Assembly (NCBI RefSeq): GCF_900113255.1
Contig: NZ_FOOR01000017.1
Coordinates: forward strand, 1 to 64,000
Source: Novosphingobium sp. CF614
GTDB lineage: Bacteria; Pseudomonadota; Alphaproteobacteria; Sphingomonadales; Sphingomonadaceae
Length of the DNA: 64,000 nucleotides
Direction of reading: 5' to 3'
Part shown: positions 11,383 through 20,834 of the stretch, piece after piece
Position numbering within the stretch: the first letter of the stretch is position 1
Layout of the letters: every line of letters begins with the position of its first letter
Made by a program: the position numbers and the translations under genes
The notes under the pieces: model-generated
The model's database searches: none
Told to the model about the DNA's origin: nothing
What the model saw: the letters and a program-made list of their open reading frames with translations, nothing else

Positions 11383-12411
11383 ATGACCCCATTGCCGACC
11401 CCTCCTGCGCTCAAGCCCATTCATGTCGGTCCCGTGACGATCGATTGCCCGGTCGTGCTCGCGCCGATGACGGGGGTATCGGACCTGCCGTTCCGCAAGA
11501 TGGTGCGCGGCTTCGGTTCGGGGCTCAATGTTACCGAGATGATCGCCAGCCCCGCCGCGATCCGCGAGACGCGGGTGTCGATCCAGAAGGCGATGTGGGA
11601 CCGGATGGAGGATCCGGTCTCGATGCAGCTGGTCGGCTGCGAGCCCGCGCAGATGGCCGAGGCGGCGAAGCTGGTCGAGGATCGCGGCGCGGCGATCATC
11701 GACATCAACATGGGCTGTCCGGTCCGCAAGGTCGTCAACGGCGATGCCGGCTCGGCACTGATGCGCGACCTGCCGCTGGCGACGCGGCTGATCGAAGCGA
11801 CGGTGAAGGCGGTCAACGTGCCCGTCACCGTCAAGATGCGCATGGGCTGGTGCCATGACAGCCTCAACGCGCCCGAACTCGCGCGCATTGCGGAGGATCT
11901 GGGCGCGCGCATGATTACCGTCCACGGCCGCACCCGCAACCAGATGTACAAGGGCGAGGCCGACTGGGGCTTTGTCCGCAAGGTCAAGCATGCGGTCTCG
12001 ATCCCGGTCATCGTCAATGGCGACATCTGCGGTATCGAGGATGCCGCCAGGGCGCTCGAACAATCGGGCGCGGACGGGGTGATGATCGGGCGCGGGGCCT
12101 ACGGCAAGCCGTGGATCCTCGCGCAAGTCATGCAGTGGTGGCGCGGCGGTGGCGTAATGGCCGAGCCCGGCTTCGGCGAGCAGTACGAGATCATTCGCGA
12201 GCACTACGAGGCCATGCTGGCCCACTACGGGCGCGACACCGGCGTGAAGATGGCGCGCAAGCATCTGGGCTGGTACGTCAAGGGCCTCAAGGGTTCGGCC
12301 GAGTTTCGCAACCGGGCGAACTTCATCGACGATCCCGACGAAGTCCTGCGCGCCCTGGCGGAGTTCTACGCACCCTATCGGTCCACCGGTGGACAACGCC
12401 GAGCCGCATGA
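11383..12411 (+). CDS. dusB: tRNA-dihydrouridine synthase DusB (NifR3)
   Basis: FMN/NADPH-dependent reduction of uridine to dihydrouridine in tRNA. The 342 residues form a TIM barrel with [16 protein letters not shown], the catalytic cysteine in [25 protein letters not shown] and the FMN-phosphate loop [13 protein letters not shown]. It is the first gene of the classical nifR3-ntrB-ntrC unit; its stop overlaps the ntrB start (ATGA). The C-terminal [11 protein letters not shown] is encoded partly by a perfect 14-bp palindrome at 12381-12394. Confidence 0.96.
   Translation: MTPLPTPPALKPIHVGPVTIDCPVVLAPMTGVSDLPFRKMVRGFGSGLNVTEMIASPAAIRETRVSIQKAMWDRMEDPVSMQLVGCEPAQMAEAAKLVEDRGAAIIDINMGCPVRKVVNGDAGSALMRDLPLATRLIEATVKAVNVPVTVKMRMGWCHDSLNAPELARIAEDLGARMITVHGRTRNQMYKGEADWGFVRKVKHAVSIPVIVNGDICGIEDAARALEQSGADGVMIGRGAYGKPWILAQVMQWWRGGGVMAEPGFGEQYEIIREHYEAMLAHYGRDTGVKMARKHLGWYVKGLKGSAEFRNRANFIDDPDEVLRALAEFYAPYRSTGGQRRAA
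12381..12394. repeat. Perfect palindrome GTCCACCGGTGGAC inside the dusB 3' end
   Basis: This 14-bp palindrome encodes part of the C-terminal STGGQ of DusB. It matches the copies at the end of lipA (8313-8349) and just beyond the carbonic anhydrase gene (6579-6592). Confidence 0.6.
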
Positions 12412-13547
12412 GCCTCGCGACGCCGACAGCTCTCCCTGAAGCCAACCGGCTGCTTTCCAGCCTTCCGCATGCCGTCATCCTGCTCGAGCCGGGACTGACG
12501 ATTGCCTCGCTGAACCCGGCGGCCGAGCAGTTCTTCGGCCAGTCGCTGCGCCGCCTGGTAGGCAGCCACCTGGCCGACGTGGTCTCGTTTCCCGACCAGC
12601 GCCTGCTGGAGCGACTGAATGACTATGAGACGCCGGTATCCGCGCGCGAAGTTGTTGTCGCGCTGAAGGGCAGGGGGGTGCGGCGGATCGATATCAACAT
12701 CGCGCCGGTCGCCGATACCACCGGTTGGCAGGTGCTGACGATCCACGACAACAGCGCGACCGAGGCACTCGGCGACGATTCGGGCGGGGCCGACAATGCC
12801 GTGCTGCGCGGGCCGGAGATCATGGCCCACGAGATCAAGAACCCGCTCGCCGGCATTCGCGGCGCCGCCCAGCTGCTCGCGCGCAAGGTGGACGAGCGGG
12901 ACCGGGCCCTGACCGATCTCATCACCTCCGAGGTCGACCGCATCGCCAACCTGATCGAGCGGATGCAGAAGCTGAGCGGCCGTACCGCGCCTCCGGTGGG
13001 ACCGTGCAACCTGCACGAGGCTGCGCGCCGCGCCATCGACGTGATCGAGGCGGCCAATGCCGAGGACGGCAGGGGCGGCGCGCGCCGCTGTCGGCTGGTG
13101 GAGGAGTTCGATCCCTCGCTGCCGCCGGTTCTCGGCAGCCTGGACGGGCTGGTCCAGGTCATCATCAACCTGCTGTCGAACGCCACCGAGGCGAGCCAGG
13201 ACGCGGCCGAGCCGCGCGTGACGATCCGCACCCGCTTTGCCAGCGGCCTGCAACTGCACACCACGGATTCCGGTGCGCCGTTGCGGCTGCCGGTGGAGCT
13301 GCGCGTCAGCGACAACGGTCCCGGTGTCGATCCGGCCATGCGCGATCATATCTTCGAACCCTTCGTCACCACCAAGAAGTCGGGGCAGGGCCTGGGCCTG
13401 CCGCTGGTGCGCAAGCTGGTGCGCGACATGAACGGACGCATTACGCACGAGCGGGATGAGGAAGCGCGGCTTACCCACTTCCGCATCCACCTGCCGCTCG
13501 CGCGCGAGACCCGGGGAAGGGGAGTGAGGAGGAAGCCGGCACCATGA
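12408..13547 (+). CDS. ntrB: Nitrogen regulation sensor histidine kinase NtrB
   Basis: Soluble sensor kinase (379 residues) controlling NtrC in response to PII/nitrogen status. It has an N-terminal PAS-like domain (about 12-120, [27 protein letters not shown]), a HisKA H-box [19 protein letters not shown] and HATPase boxes ([32 protein letters not shown]). No membrane segment is present, as usual for NtrB. The ATG overlaps the dusB stop and its own stop overlaps the ntrC start, so dusB-ntrB-ntrC are translationally coupled. Confidence 0.95.
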   Translation: MSLATPTALPEANRLLSSLPHAVILLEPGLTIASLNPAAEQFFGQSLRRLVGSHLADVVSFPDQRLLERLNDYETPVSAREVVVALKGRGVRRIDINIAPVADTTGWQVLTIHDNSATEALGDDSGGADNAVLRGPEIMAHEIKNPLAGIRGAAQLLARKVDERDRALTDLITSEVDRIANLIERMQKLSGRTAPPVGPCNLHEAARRAIDVIEAANAEDGRGGARRCRLVEEFDPSLPPVLGSLDGLVQVIINLLSNATEASQDAAEPRVTIRTRFASGLQLHTTDSGAPLRLPVELRVSDNGPGVDPAMRDHIFEPFVTTKKSGQGLGLPLVRKLVRDMNGRITHERDEEARLTHFRIHLPLARETRGRGVRRKPAP

Positions 13548-14962
13548 GCGTTCTGCTCGTCGAGGACGACATCTCGATCGCCATCGTCATCACCGCCGCG
13601 CTCGAAGACGAGGGCTTTTCGGTGGCGCATTGCCAGACCATCGCCGAGCGCGACCGCCTGTTGGCGGAAGGCTGCTTCCAGGCGCTGGTGACCGACGTCA
13701 TGCTGCCCGACGGCGATGGCATCGAGACGATAGACCGGGTGCGCGCGTTGCATCCGGAAATGCCGATCGTGATCCTTTCGGCGCAGAACACGCTCGATAC
13801 CGCGGTTCGCGCGACCGACACCGGTGCCTTCGAGTATTTCCCCAAGCCCTTCGACATCGACGAACTTGCCCGCACCGTGCGGCAGGCTGCCGGAACCGGG
13901 CAGGGAAGCGCCCCGCGCCACGACGAACCGCTGGGCGGCGGGCTTCCGCTGGTCGGCCGCAGCCCGGCGATGCAGTCCGTGTTCCGCATGATTACCCGCG
14001 TCCTGCGCAACGACCTGACCGTGTTGATCCTGGGCGAATCGGGCACCGGCAAGGAACTGGTCGCTGAAGCCGTCCACAACCTCGGGAATCGCAGGAACGG
14101 CCCGTTCATCGCCGTCAACACCGCCGCGATCCCCGCCGAACTGATCGAGAGCGAACTGTTCGGCCACGAGAAGGGCGCGTTTACCGGTGCGGTCGCGCGC
14201 CATGTCGGCAAGTTTGAACAGGCGGCGGGCGGAACGCTGTTCCTCGACGAGATCGGCGACATGCCGATGCAGGCCCAGACACGGCTGCTGCGCGCCCTGC
14301 AATCGGGCACCGTGCGCCGGGTCGGCGGGCGCGAGGAGATCCGGCTCGATACCAGGATCATCGCGGCGACCAACAAGGATCTGGAACCCGAGATCGCCGC
14401 CGGCCGTTTCCGCGAGGATCTCTACTATCGGCTCAATGTCGTGCCGATCCACATGCCGCCCTTGCGCGACCGCAGCGACGACATCGAGGTGCTGGCCCGC
14501 CACTTCCTCCAGCACGCCGCCAATGAGGGCCTGCCGCGCCGCCAGCTCACGCAGGAGGCGGCTGAACTGCTGAGCCGCCAGACCTGGCGCGGAAACGTGC
14601 GTGAACTCAAGAACTTCGTCTACCGCATGGCGCTGCTCGCCCGCGAGGATACGATCGACGTGGACAGCATCCTGCCGCTGCTGGCGCAGGAGCCGGCCGG
14701 CGCGCAGGTGGCGTTCCAGGGCGAGGGAGGCGATATCGCCAACGCCGTCTCGCAGTGGCTCGCGGTCGCACGCCCCGCCAACGGCACCATCTACGACAGC
14801 GCCATGGCTGCGTTCGAGCGCCCGCTGTTCGCCGAAGTGCTGCGGGAGACCGGCGGCAACCAGTTGCGCGCCGCGCAGGCGCTGGGCATCAATCGCAACA
14901 CCTTGCGCAAGCGCCTGAGCGAACTGGCGCTGGACCCGGAGGAATTCGCTCGTCGACCGTGA
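13544..14962 (+). CDS. ntrC: Nitrogen regulation response regulator NtrC (sigma-54 activator)
   Basis: A 472-residue enhancer-binding protein. The receiver domain (1-120) has Asp8-Asp9 and the phospho-acceptor Asp51. The central AAA+ domain has Walker A GESGTGKE, the sigma-54 contact motif GAFTGA (in HEKGAFTGAVARH) and FLDEIGDM. The C-terminal Fis-type helix-turn-helix is GGNQLRAAQALGINRNTLRKRL. It is intact and should activate sigma-54 promoters for nitrogen assimilation. It overlaps the ntrB stop by 4 bp, and ntrY follows. Confidence 0.96.
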   Translation: MSVLLVEDDISIAIVITAALEDEGFSVAHCQTIAERDRLLAEGCFQALVTDVMLPDGDGIETIDRVRALHPEMPIVILSAQNTLDTAVRATDTGAFEYFPKPFDIDELARTVRQAAGTGQGSAPRHDEPLGGGLPLVGRSPAMQSVFRMITRVLRNDLTVLILGESGTGKELVAEAVHNLGNRRNGPFIAVNTAAIPAELIESELFGHEKGAFTGAVARHVGKFEQAAGGTLFLDEIGDMPMQAQTRLLRALQSGTVRRVGGREEIRLDTRIIAATNKDLEPEIAAGRFREDLYYRLNVVPIHMPPLRDRSDDIEVLARHFLQHAANEGLPRRQLTQEAAELLSRQTWRGNVRELKNFVYRMALLAREDTIDVDSILPLLAQEPAGAQVAFQGEGGDIANAVSQWLAVARPANGTIYDSAMAAFERPLFAEVLRETGGNQLRAAQALGINRNTLRKRLSELALDPEEFARRP

Positions 14963-15023
14963 CCATGGTTTCGTGGAATCCCCTCTTGCAAGCCGGCAAC
15001 AGTGCTGTTGTAACGCGGCCACG

Positions 15024-17261
15024 ATGACGGAAGTACCGACCCGGAAGCGCGCCTGGCCGCGCTGGTGGCGGCGCATGCAGGTGGCAGCGCGCCGGGCGAA
15101 CTTCTTCGCCGTCATGGAAGTGCTTTCGATCCTGGCCTTCCTGCTGATGACGGCCACGACCTGGGTGGCGCTGAACAGCGGCGCCGACAAGCGCGAACTG
15201 TTGCCGTCCAACCTCACGGCGACATTGCTGATCGGCACGCTGGTGCCGGCCATGGCGATCCTGGTCCTGTTGGGCCGGCGCATGGCGCTGCGCCGGGCCG
15301 CGGAGAACATCGGCGGAACCGGGCGGATGCATGTGCGCCTGGTCTTCATCTTTTCGCTGATTTCCGCGATCCCGACCCTGCTGGTGGTGGTCTTCGCGTC
15401 CTGGCTGTTCCAATCGGGCGTCGAGTTCTGGTTTTCCGACAGCTCGCGCGGGCTGCTGGAGAACGCCAACAAGCTGGCGCGGGGTTATTACGAGCAGACC
15501 TTGCGCGACGTGGGCTACGAATCGGTCGCCATGGCCGAGGATTCGCGCACCTGGCTTGGCGAATATCCAGTCGCCAGCCGGGAGTTCCAGGCTTTCCTAG
15601 CCGACCAGGTGCTGCGCCGGAACCTGAGCGTGGCCGCGATCATCCAGATCGACGCCAACGGCAGCCAGCGCACGCCGATCATCGTCGATCCGGACGGCAA
15701 GTCCGAAAACAACCGGATCGGCGAGGACGTCCTGGCGCGGCTCGACAAGGGCGAGCCTTATGACGTGACTTCGCGTGACAACCGCATCGTCGCCGCCGCC
15801 CCGATCGAGCGTTCCTCGGGCATCTACCTCCTGGTGGCGCGCAGCAACGACCTGCTTTCGCTCAGCCAGGGCCAGAGCGCGGAGAACATCGTCCAGGCCT
15901 ACGAGGTGCTGACCAACCGGGCCCGGGTCTTGCAGCTGCGCTTCAACGTCGCGCTGTTCGTCGCCTCGCTGGCGCTGGTGGGCCTCGCGGTCTGGTTCGC
16001 GCTGCGCTTCGCCGATCGCCAGGTCAAGCCGCTCTACGAACTGGTCGACGCGGCGCGGCGGGTCGGCGCGGGCAATTACGCGCTGCGCATCGAAGGGCGC
16101 ACCGGCGCGGACGAGATCGGCCTGCTCAACCGCGCCTTCAACCGCATGACGGCGCAGATCGACAAGCAGACCCAGGCACTGCTGGGCGCCAATCGCCAGC
16201 TTCACGAGCGGCGCCTGTTCATCGAGGCGGTGCTCGAATCGGTCACTTCGGGCATCATTTCGCTGGATGAAAGCGGCAAGATCCTGCTCATGAACAGCAC
16301 CGCCCAGAAGCTGCTGACCGATCGTGACGGCACGCTTCCGGAGGAACTGACGATAAGCGAATTCGCTGCCCCGATCGCCGCCATGGTGGAGCAGGGCACG
16401 TCGGCGGGGCTGGTCCAGTACAACCGGGGCGGCGAGCTGCTGACGCTCGCGGTCAAGGCCAGCCGTGACGCCACCGGGCACGTCATCACCTTCGAGGATA
16501 TCACGCGCCAGCTGCTGGACCAGCGCACCGCCGCCTGGTCGGACGTGGCCCGGCGCATCGCCCATGAGATCAAGAACCCGCTGACCCCGATCCAGCTGGC
16601 CACCGAGCGGCTCAGCCGGCGCTACCGCAAGCAGATCACCCAGGACCCCGAGCTGTTCGAGGATCTTACGCGCACCATCATCCGCCAGGTGGGAGACCTG
16701 CGGAAGATGGTCGACGAGTTTTCCTCCTTCGCGCGCCTGCCCAAGCCGATATTCCGCGCCGAGGACCCCGTTGCGCTTACCCGCCAGGCGCTGTTCCTGC
16801 AGGAAGTCGCCCGGCCCGACATTACTTTCAGCTTCGCCAGCGATCCCGGTGTTCCGATCATCGATTGCGACCGGCACCAGTTCGGCCAGGCCATGACCAA
16901 CGTGCTCAAGAACGCCGTGGAGGCGATCGAGGCCAAAGCCAAGGAGGTCGGGGCCAAGGAGGCTGACGAGGGCTATCGCGGCGCCATCGGGGTGGAGGTC
17001 ACCGGGCAGGGCGATTCGATCCTGGTGCGCATCGTCGACAATGGCATCGGCCTCTCGCAGGACCGCGAGCGCATCATCGAGCCTTATGTCACGACGCGTG
17101 AGAAAGGGACCGGGCTGGGTCTGGCGATCGTCAACAAGATCATCGAGGAACATGGCGGGGAGATGACGTTCACCCCCGCGCAAGGTGGCGGCACCACAGT
17201 GACCATGCGATTTGCGCAAGACCCGCTCGCCCATGGCCGCAAGCCGGAGGCCGCGGAATGA
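15024..17261 (+). CDS. ntrY: Membrane sensor histidine kinase NtrY
   Basis: About 745 residues. Three hydrophobic segments are near the N-terminus (around FAVMEVLSILAFLLM, TATLLIGTLVPAMAILVLL and LVFIFSLISAIPTLLVVV). A periplasmic domain of about 180 residues follows, then a fourth membrane segment (FNVALFVASLALVGLAVWF), HAMP, PAS (FIEAVLESVTSGIISLDESG), HisKA ([17 protein letters not shown]) and HATPase (EKGTGLGLAIV). It partners NtrX in nitrogen and/or redox sensing. The ATG at 15024 gives a basic N-terminus; an in-frame GTG at 14973 would add 17 residues and cannot be excluded. Confidence 0.94.
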   Translation: MTEVPTRKRAWPRWWRRMQVAARRANFFAVMEVLSILAFLLMTATTWVALNSGADKRELLPSNLTATLLIGTLVPAMAILVLLGRRMALRRAAENIGGTGRMHVRLVFIFSLISAIPTLLVVVFASWLFQSGVEFWFSDSSRGLLENANKLARGYYEQTLRDVGYESVAMAEDSRTWLGEYPVASREFQAFLADQVLRRNLSVAAIIQIDANGSQRTPIIVDPDGKSENNRIGEDVLARLDKGEPYDVTSRDNRIVAAAPIERSSGIYLLVARSNDLLSLSQGQSAENIVQAYEVLTNRARVLQLRFNVALFVASLALVGLAVWFALRFADRQVKPLYELVDAARRVGAGNYALRIEGRTGADEIGLLNRAFNRMTAQIDKQTQALLGANRQLHERRLFIEAVLESVTSGIISLDESGKILLMNSTAQKLLTDRDGTLPEELTISEFAAPIAAMVEQGTSAGLVQYNRGGELLTLAVKASRDATGHVITFEDITRQLLDQRTAAWSDVARRIAHEIKNPLTPIQLATERLSRRYRKQITQDPELFEDLTRTIIRQVGDLRKMVDEFSSFARLPKPIFRAEDPVALTRQALFLQEVARPDITFSFASDPGVPIIDCDRHQFGQAMTNVLKNAVEAIEAKAKEVGAKEADEGYRGAIGVEVTGQGDSILVRIVDNGIGLSQDRERIIEPYVTTREKGTGLGLAIVNKIIEEHGGEMTFTPAQGGGTTVTMRFAQDPLAHGRKPEAAE

Positions 17262-17310
17262 TTACCCCGATAGCAACCATCCATTTTACCAAGACGAAGA
17301 AGACAAGGCC

Positions 17311-18705
17311 ATGGCACTCGAAATCCTGATCGTCGACGACGAACGCGATATCCGCGAACTGGTCGCCGGTGTGCTGAGCGACGAAGGCTATGAATGCCGG
17401 ACCGCCGGCGACAGCGAGGCCGCGCTCGCGGCGATCGATGCGCGCCGCCCGTCGCTGGTGCTGCTCGATGTCTGGCTGCACGGCAGTGCGATGGACGGCC
17501 TTGAGGTGCTCGACGCGATCAAGGCCCGCGAGCCCGAGCTGCCCGTCATCATCTTCTCCGGCCACGGCAACATCGACACCGCGGTCGCCGCGATCAGCCG
17601 CGGCGCGGTGGATTTCATCGAAAAGCCGTTCGAGGCGGAAAAGCTGCTTCATCTCGTCGGCCGCGCCACCGAGACCGAGCGGCTGCGCCGGGAGAACGCC
17701 CAGCTTCGCCATGATTTCTCGATAGGCGAGGAATTCACCGGGTCGAGCGGCATGATTAACCAGGTTCGCGCGACGCTCAAGCGCGTGGCCAATACCGGAA
17801 GCCGCTTGCTGATAAGCGGGCCGGCCGGCTCGGGCAAGGAAGTGGCCGCGCGGCTGCTGCACGCCTGGAGCCAGCGCGCGAGCAATGCCTTCGTCAGCGT
17901 CAATTCCGCCCGCATCACCCCCGAGCGTTTCGAGCAGGAACTGTTCGGCGAGGAGGCCGATGGTGCGCTGATCCGTCCGGGCCTGCTGGAAATGGCCGAC
18001 GGCGGCACCTTGTACTTCGACGAAGTGGCCGACATGCCGCTTTCCACCCAGGCGCGCATCTTGCGCGTGCTGACCGACCAGGCCTTCGTGCGGGTGGGCG
18101 GCACGCGGCAGATCAGGGTGGACGTGCGCGTGGTTTCCTCCACTTCGCGCGATCTGGAAAAGGAGATCGCCGAGCGGCGCTTCCGCGAGGACCTGTTCTA
18201 CCGCCTGAACGTGGTGCCGGTCTCGATCCCCGCGCTTCGCGAGCGGCGTGACGACATCCCCGCGCTCGTCGACCATTTCTTCGCGCGCTATGCCAACGAG
18301 CAGGGCGTGTCGCCGCCCCAGGTCAGCAATGAGGCGATGACCGCCTTGCAAGCCTACGAATGGCCCGGAAACGTGCGGCAGCTGCGCAACGTGGTGGAGC
18401 GCACGGTAATCATGGCCCCGCGCGAGAAGCTGGGGCGGATCGAGGCCGACATGCTGCCACCGGAAATCTTCAACAGCCGGGGCGGTGGCGATGCCGGCGT
18501 ATCGGTGATGATGAGCGCGCCCTTGCGCGAGGCGCGCGAGAGCTTCGAGCGCGAATACCTGCGGGTTCAGATCCGGCGGTTCTCGGGGAATATCTCCAAG
18601 ACCGCTTCCTTCATCGGCATGGAACGTTCGGCGCTGCACCGCAAACTCAAGCTGCTCGGCATGTCCGAGCGGCGCGAGGGCGAGGATAGCGAGGAGCCGG
18701 TGTGA
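17311..18705 (+). CDS. ntrX: Response regulator NtrX (lacks GAFTGA)
   Basis: A 464-residue NtrC-like regulator. The receiver has Asp9-Asp10 and phospho-acceptor Asp53. The AAA+ domain has Walker A GPAGSGKEVAARLLH and TLYFDEVADM. The GAFTGA loop that contacts sigma-54 is absent: the corresponding stretch reads EEADGALIRPGLLEM. The C-terminal Fis-like helix-turn-helix (FSGNISKTASFIGMERSALHRKL) is present. NtrX proteins of alphaproteobacteria commonly lack GAFTGA and act with sigma-70 polymerase, so this is probably a normal family trait. The start ATG at 17311 follows AAGACAAGG. Confidence 0.94.
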   Translation: MALEILIVDDERDIRELVAGVLSDEGYECRTAGDSEAALAAIDARRPSLVLLDVWLHGSAMDGLEVLDAIKAREPELPVIIFSGHGNIDTAVAAISRGAVDFIEKPFEAEKLLHLVGRATETERLRRENAQLRHDFSIGEEFTGSSGMINQVRATLKRVANTGSRLLISGPAGSGKEVAARLLHAWSQRASNAFVSVNSARITPERFEQELFGEEADGALIRPGLLEMADGGTLYFDEVADMPLSTQARILRVLTDQAFVRVGGTRQIRVDVRVVSSTSRDLEKEIAERRFREDLFYRLNVVPVSIPALRERRDDIPALVDHFFARYANEQGVSPPQVSNEAMTALQAYEWPGNVRQLRNVVERTVIMAPREKLGRIEADMLPPEIFNSRGGGDAGVSVMMSAPLREARESFEREYLRVQIRRFSGNISKTASFIGMERSALHRKLKLLGMSERREGEDSEEPV

Positions 18706-18721
18706 GCGGCCACATGAAGCG

Positions 18722-18743
18722 ATTGTAATGGCAACGCTACAAT
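18722..18743. promoter_or_regulatory. Inverted repeat ATTGTA-N10-TACAAT upstream of hfq
   Basis: A perfect 6-bp inverted repeat with a 10-bp spacer sits 17 bp after ntrX and about 120 bp before the hfq start. It could be an operator or a short transcript-end hairpin; it has no T-run. Confidence 0.35.
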
Positions 18744-18861
18744 TCTCGTGTTTACTGCAATGCAGCAACCGGATAGGTTTCGATTCGAGTACGGTCACCG
18801 GGAACTGCCCGCGGCCAGATCGCGGACCGCAATGACGGCCGCCAAAAACAAGGAGAATGAC

Positions 18862-19431
18862 ATGGCTGGTCGAACACTTACCGCACGGCCCAAACCGACA
18901 CCGCCGCCCGCCCCCGAAGCGGAAACGCCCCCCGTCAGCGCGGGGACATCGGCAGGGAAAGGGCAGAACCTCCAGGACCAGTTCCTCAATCTCCTGCGCA
19001 AGAGCAAGACGCCGGTCACCATGTTCCTGGTCAAGGGCGTGAAGCTTCAGGGCATCGTCACCTGGTTCGACAATTTTTCGATCCTGCTGCGCCGCGACGG
19101 GCAGTCACAGCTTGTCTACAAGCACGCCATCTCCACGATCATGCCTTCGACCCCGATCGACGCGCGCCAGTTTGCGAACGGTTCGGAGAGCGCGAAGAAG
19201 ACGCGGGTGCTTCAGGATGTGTTCCTTTCCAGCATTCGCAACGCCGGCGTGCAGGTGACGATGTTCCTGATAAACGGCGTCATGCTGCAGGGCCGCGTCG
19301 CCGCTTATGACTTGTTCTGCATGCTGCTTGAGCGCGAGGGCTATGTTCAGCTCGCTTACAAGCATGCGGTCTCGACGATTCAGCCCGTGACTCCGGTCGA
19401 CCTTCAGGCGCATGAAGAGGTCGACGATTGA
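18862..19431 (+). CDS. hfq: Tandem-domain RNA chaperone Hfq
   Basis: RNA-binding Sm-like protein mediating small-RNA/mRNA pairing. It has 189 residues instead of about 80-100 because two Hfq domains lie in one chain. Domain 1, about 35-97, starts [11 protein letters not shown] and ends [10 protein letters not shown]. Domain 2, about 115-176, starts [11 protein letters not shown] and ends [10 protein letters not shown]. Both keep the Sm2 YKH motif (86-88 and 166-168). Domain 2 is more diverged, with YDLF for FDNF and Met141 for Lys61. A Pro/Ala-rich 34-residue leader precedes domain 1. The ATG at 18862 follows AAGGAGAATGAC, an excellent ribosome-binding site. hflX is next, as in the classic hfq-hflX cluster. 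Confidence 0.95.
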   Translation: MAGRTLTARPKPTPPPAPEAETPPVSAGTSAGKGQNLQDQFLNLLRKSKTPVTMFLVKGVKLQGIVTWFDNFSILLRRDGQSQLVYKHAISTIMPSTPIDARQFANGSESAKKTRVLQDVFLSSIRNAGVQVTMFLINGVMLQGRVAAYDLFCMLLEREGYVQLAYKHAVSTIQPVTPVDLQAHEEVDD

Positions 19432-19493
19432 CCCGTCATCCTGGAACAGCCCCGGGGGTGACGCGTGTTTTTCTGAGTTGAAGCGGATCTGAA

Positions 19494-20834
19494 TTGAACG
19501 ATGAACTGAAGGGCGAGGTCACGCGCGGCGCGCGTGCCCTGGTCGTCTATCCGCAAATGCGCGGGCCCCGGTCGAGGGGAGGAGCGGACCTCGATCCCGA
19601 CGCACGCCTCGATGAGGCGAAAGGCCTTGCCCTGGCGATTGGCCTCGTGGTGGCCGACGCGCAGGCGATTCCGATCCGGGCGCCGCGTGCCGGAACTTTG
19701 TTCGGCGAGGGTCAGATCCAGAACATCGGCGTCGCCTGCGAACTGAACGAGGCGGAACTCGTGATCGTCGATGGCTCGCTCTCGGCGATCCAGCAGCGCA
19801 ATCTCGAGGAAAAGCTGAAACGCAAGGTCATCGATCGCACCGGCCTGATCCTCGAAATCTTCGGCGAGCGCGCGGCGACGGCGGAGGGCCGCCTGCAAGT
19901 GGAGCTGGCGCATCTGGATTACCAGGCCGGACGCCTGGTGCGCAGCTGGACCCACCTGGAACGCCAGCGCGGCGGCTTCGGCTTTCTCGGCGGCCCGGGT
20001 GAGACGCAGATCGAGGCGGACCGCCGGATGATCCGCGATCGCATGGCCAAGATCCGGCGCGAACTGGAGCAAGTGCGCCGCACGCGCGGCCTCCACCGTG
20101 ATCGGCGCGAGAAGGCGCCGTGGCCGGTGATCGCGCTGGTCGGCTACACCAATGCCGGGAAATCGACGCTCTTCAACCGGCTGACCGGGGCCGACGTGAT
20201 GGCGCAGGACTTGCTGTTCGCTACGCTCGATCCCACCATGCGCGCGATTCGGCTGCCCGGCGTCGAAAAGGCGATCCTCTCCGATACCGTGGGCTTCATT
20301 TCCGACTTGCCGACCCAGCTCGTGGCCGCCTTCCGCGCGACCCTGGAGGAAGTGAACGCGGCCGACGTGATCGTCCACGTGCGCGACATCGCCAATCCGG
20401 ACACTGAAACGCAGAAGCTCCAGGTGCTCGAGGTCCTGGCCGATCTCGGCGTCCTGACCGGCGAGGGCGATGGAGAGGCGGCCGGAATCCCGATCATCGA
20501 GGTCTGGAACAAATGGGACCTGCTGGGGCCCGCCCATGCCGAGAAACTGCGCGAGGCCCTGGCCCACCGCGCGAAAGAGACCATCGTTCCACTCTCGGCG
20601 CGGACCGGACTTGGCTGCGAACGCTTGCTCGAAGTCCTGGGCGAAAGGCTGACGGCCGGATCGCAGGTCTACAGTTTCGTGGTGCCCGTCGCCGACGGCC
20701 AGCGCATCGCCTTTCTCCACGCGCGCGGCGAAGTCGTGGCCGAGGAGAACGCGGGCGAGGGACCGGAAGGACCGCTGGTTCGCTTGCAGGTCCGCCTTTC
20801 GGAGCGCGAGCTAGGACGATTCGCCGCGCTCTGA
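19494..20834 (+). CDS. hflX: GTPase HflX
   Basis: Ribosome-associated GTPase that splits stalled or stressed 70S ribosomes. The 446 residues have an N-terminal HflX domain (GTLFGEGQIQNIG, QQRNLEEKL, RTGLILEIFGERA), a coiled linker (GGPGETQIEADRRMIRDRM) and a G domain with G1 GYTNAGKST, G3 DTVGF and G4 NKWD. The frame starts with TTG at 19494, and no in-frame ATG or GTG gives a full N-terminus. It is 62 bp after hfq and likely co-transcribed. Its 3' end overlaps the convergent mazG by 24 bp. Confidence 0.95.
   Translation: MNDELKGEVTRGARALVVYPQMRGPRSRGGADLDPDARLDEAKGLALAIGLVVADAQAIPIRAPRAGTLFGEGQIQNIGVACELNEAELVIVDGSLSAIQQRNLEEKLKRKVIDRTGLILEIFGERAATAEGRLQVELAHLDYQAGRLVRSWTHLERQRGGFGFLGGPGETQIEADRRMIRDRMAKIRRELEQVRRTRGLHRDRREKAPWPVIALVGYTNAGKSTLFNRLTGADVMAQDLLFATLDPTMRAIRLPGVEKAILSDTVGFISDLPTQLVAAFRATLEEVNAADVIVHVRDIANPDTETQKLQVLEVLADLGVLTGEGDGEAAGIPIIEVWNKWDLLGPAHAEKLREALAHRAKETIVPLSARTGLGCERLLEVLGERLTAGSQVYSFVVPVADGQRIAFLHARGEVVAEENAGEGPEGPLVRLQVRLSERELGRFAAL

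Noticed and set aside
13346..15472. Minus-strand frame opposite ntrB/ntrC/ntrY
   Set aside because: It runs across three well-identified genes and has no family motif.
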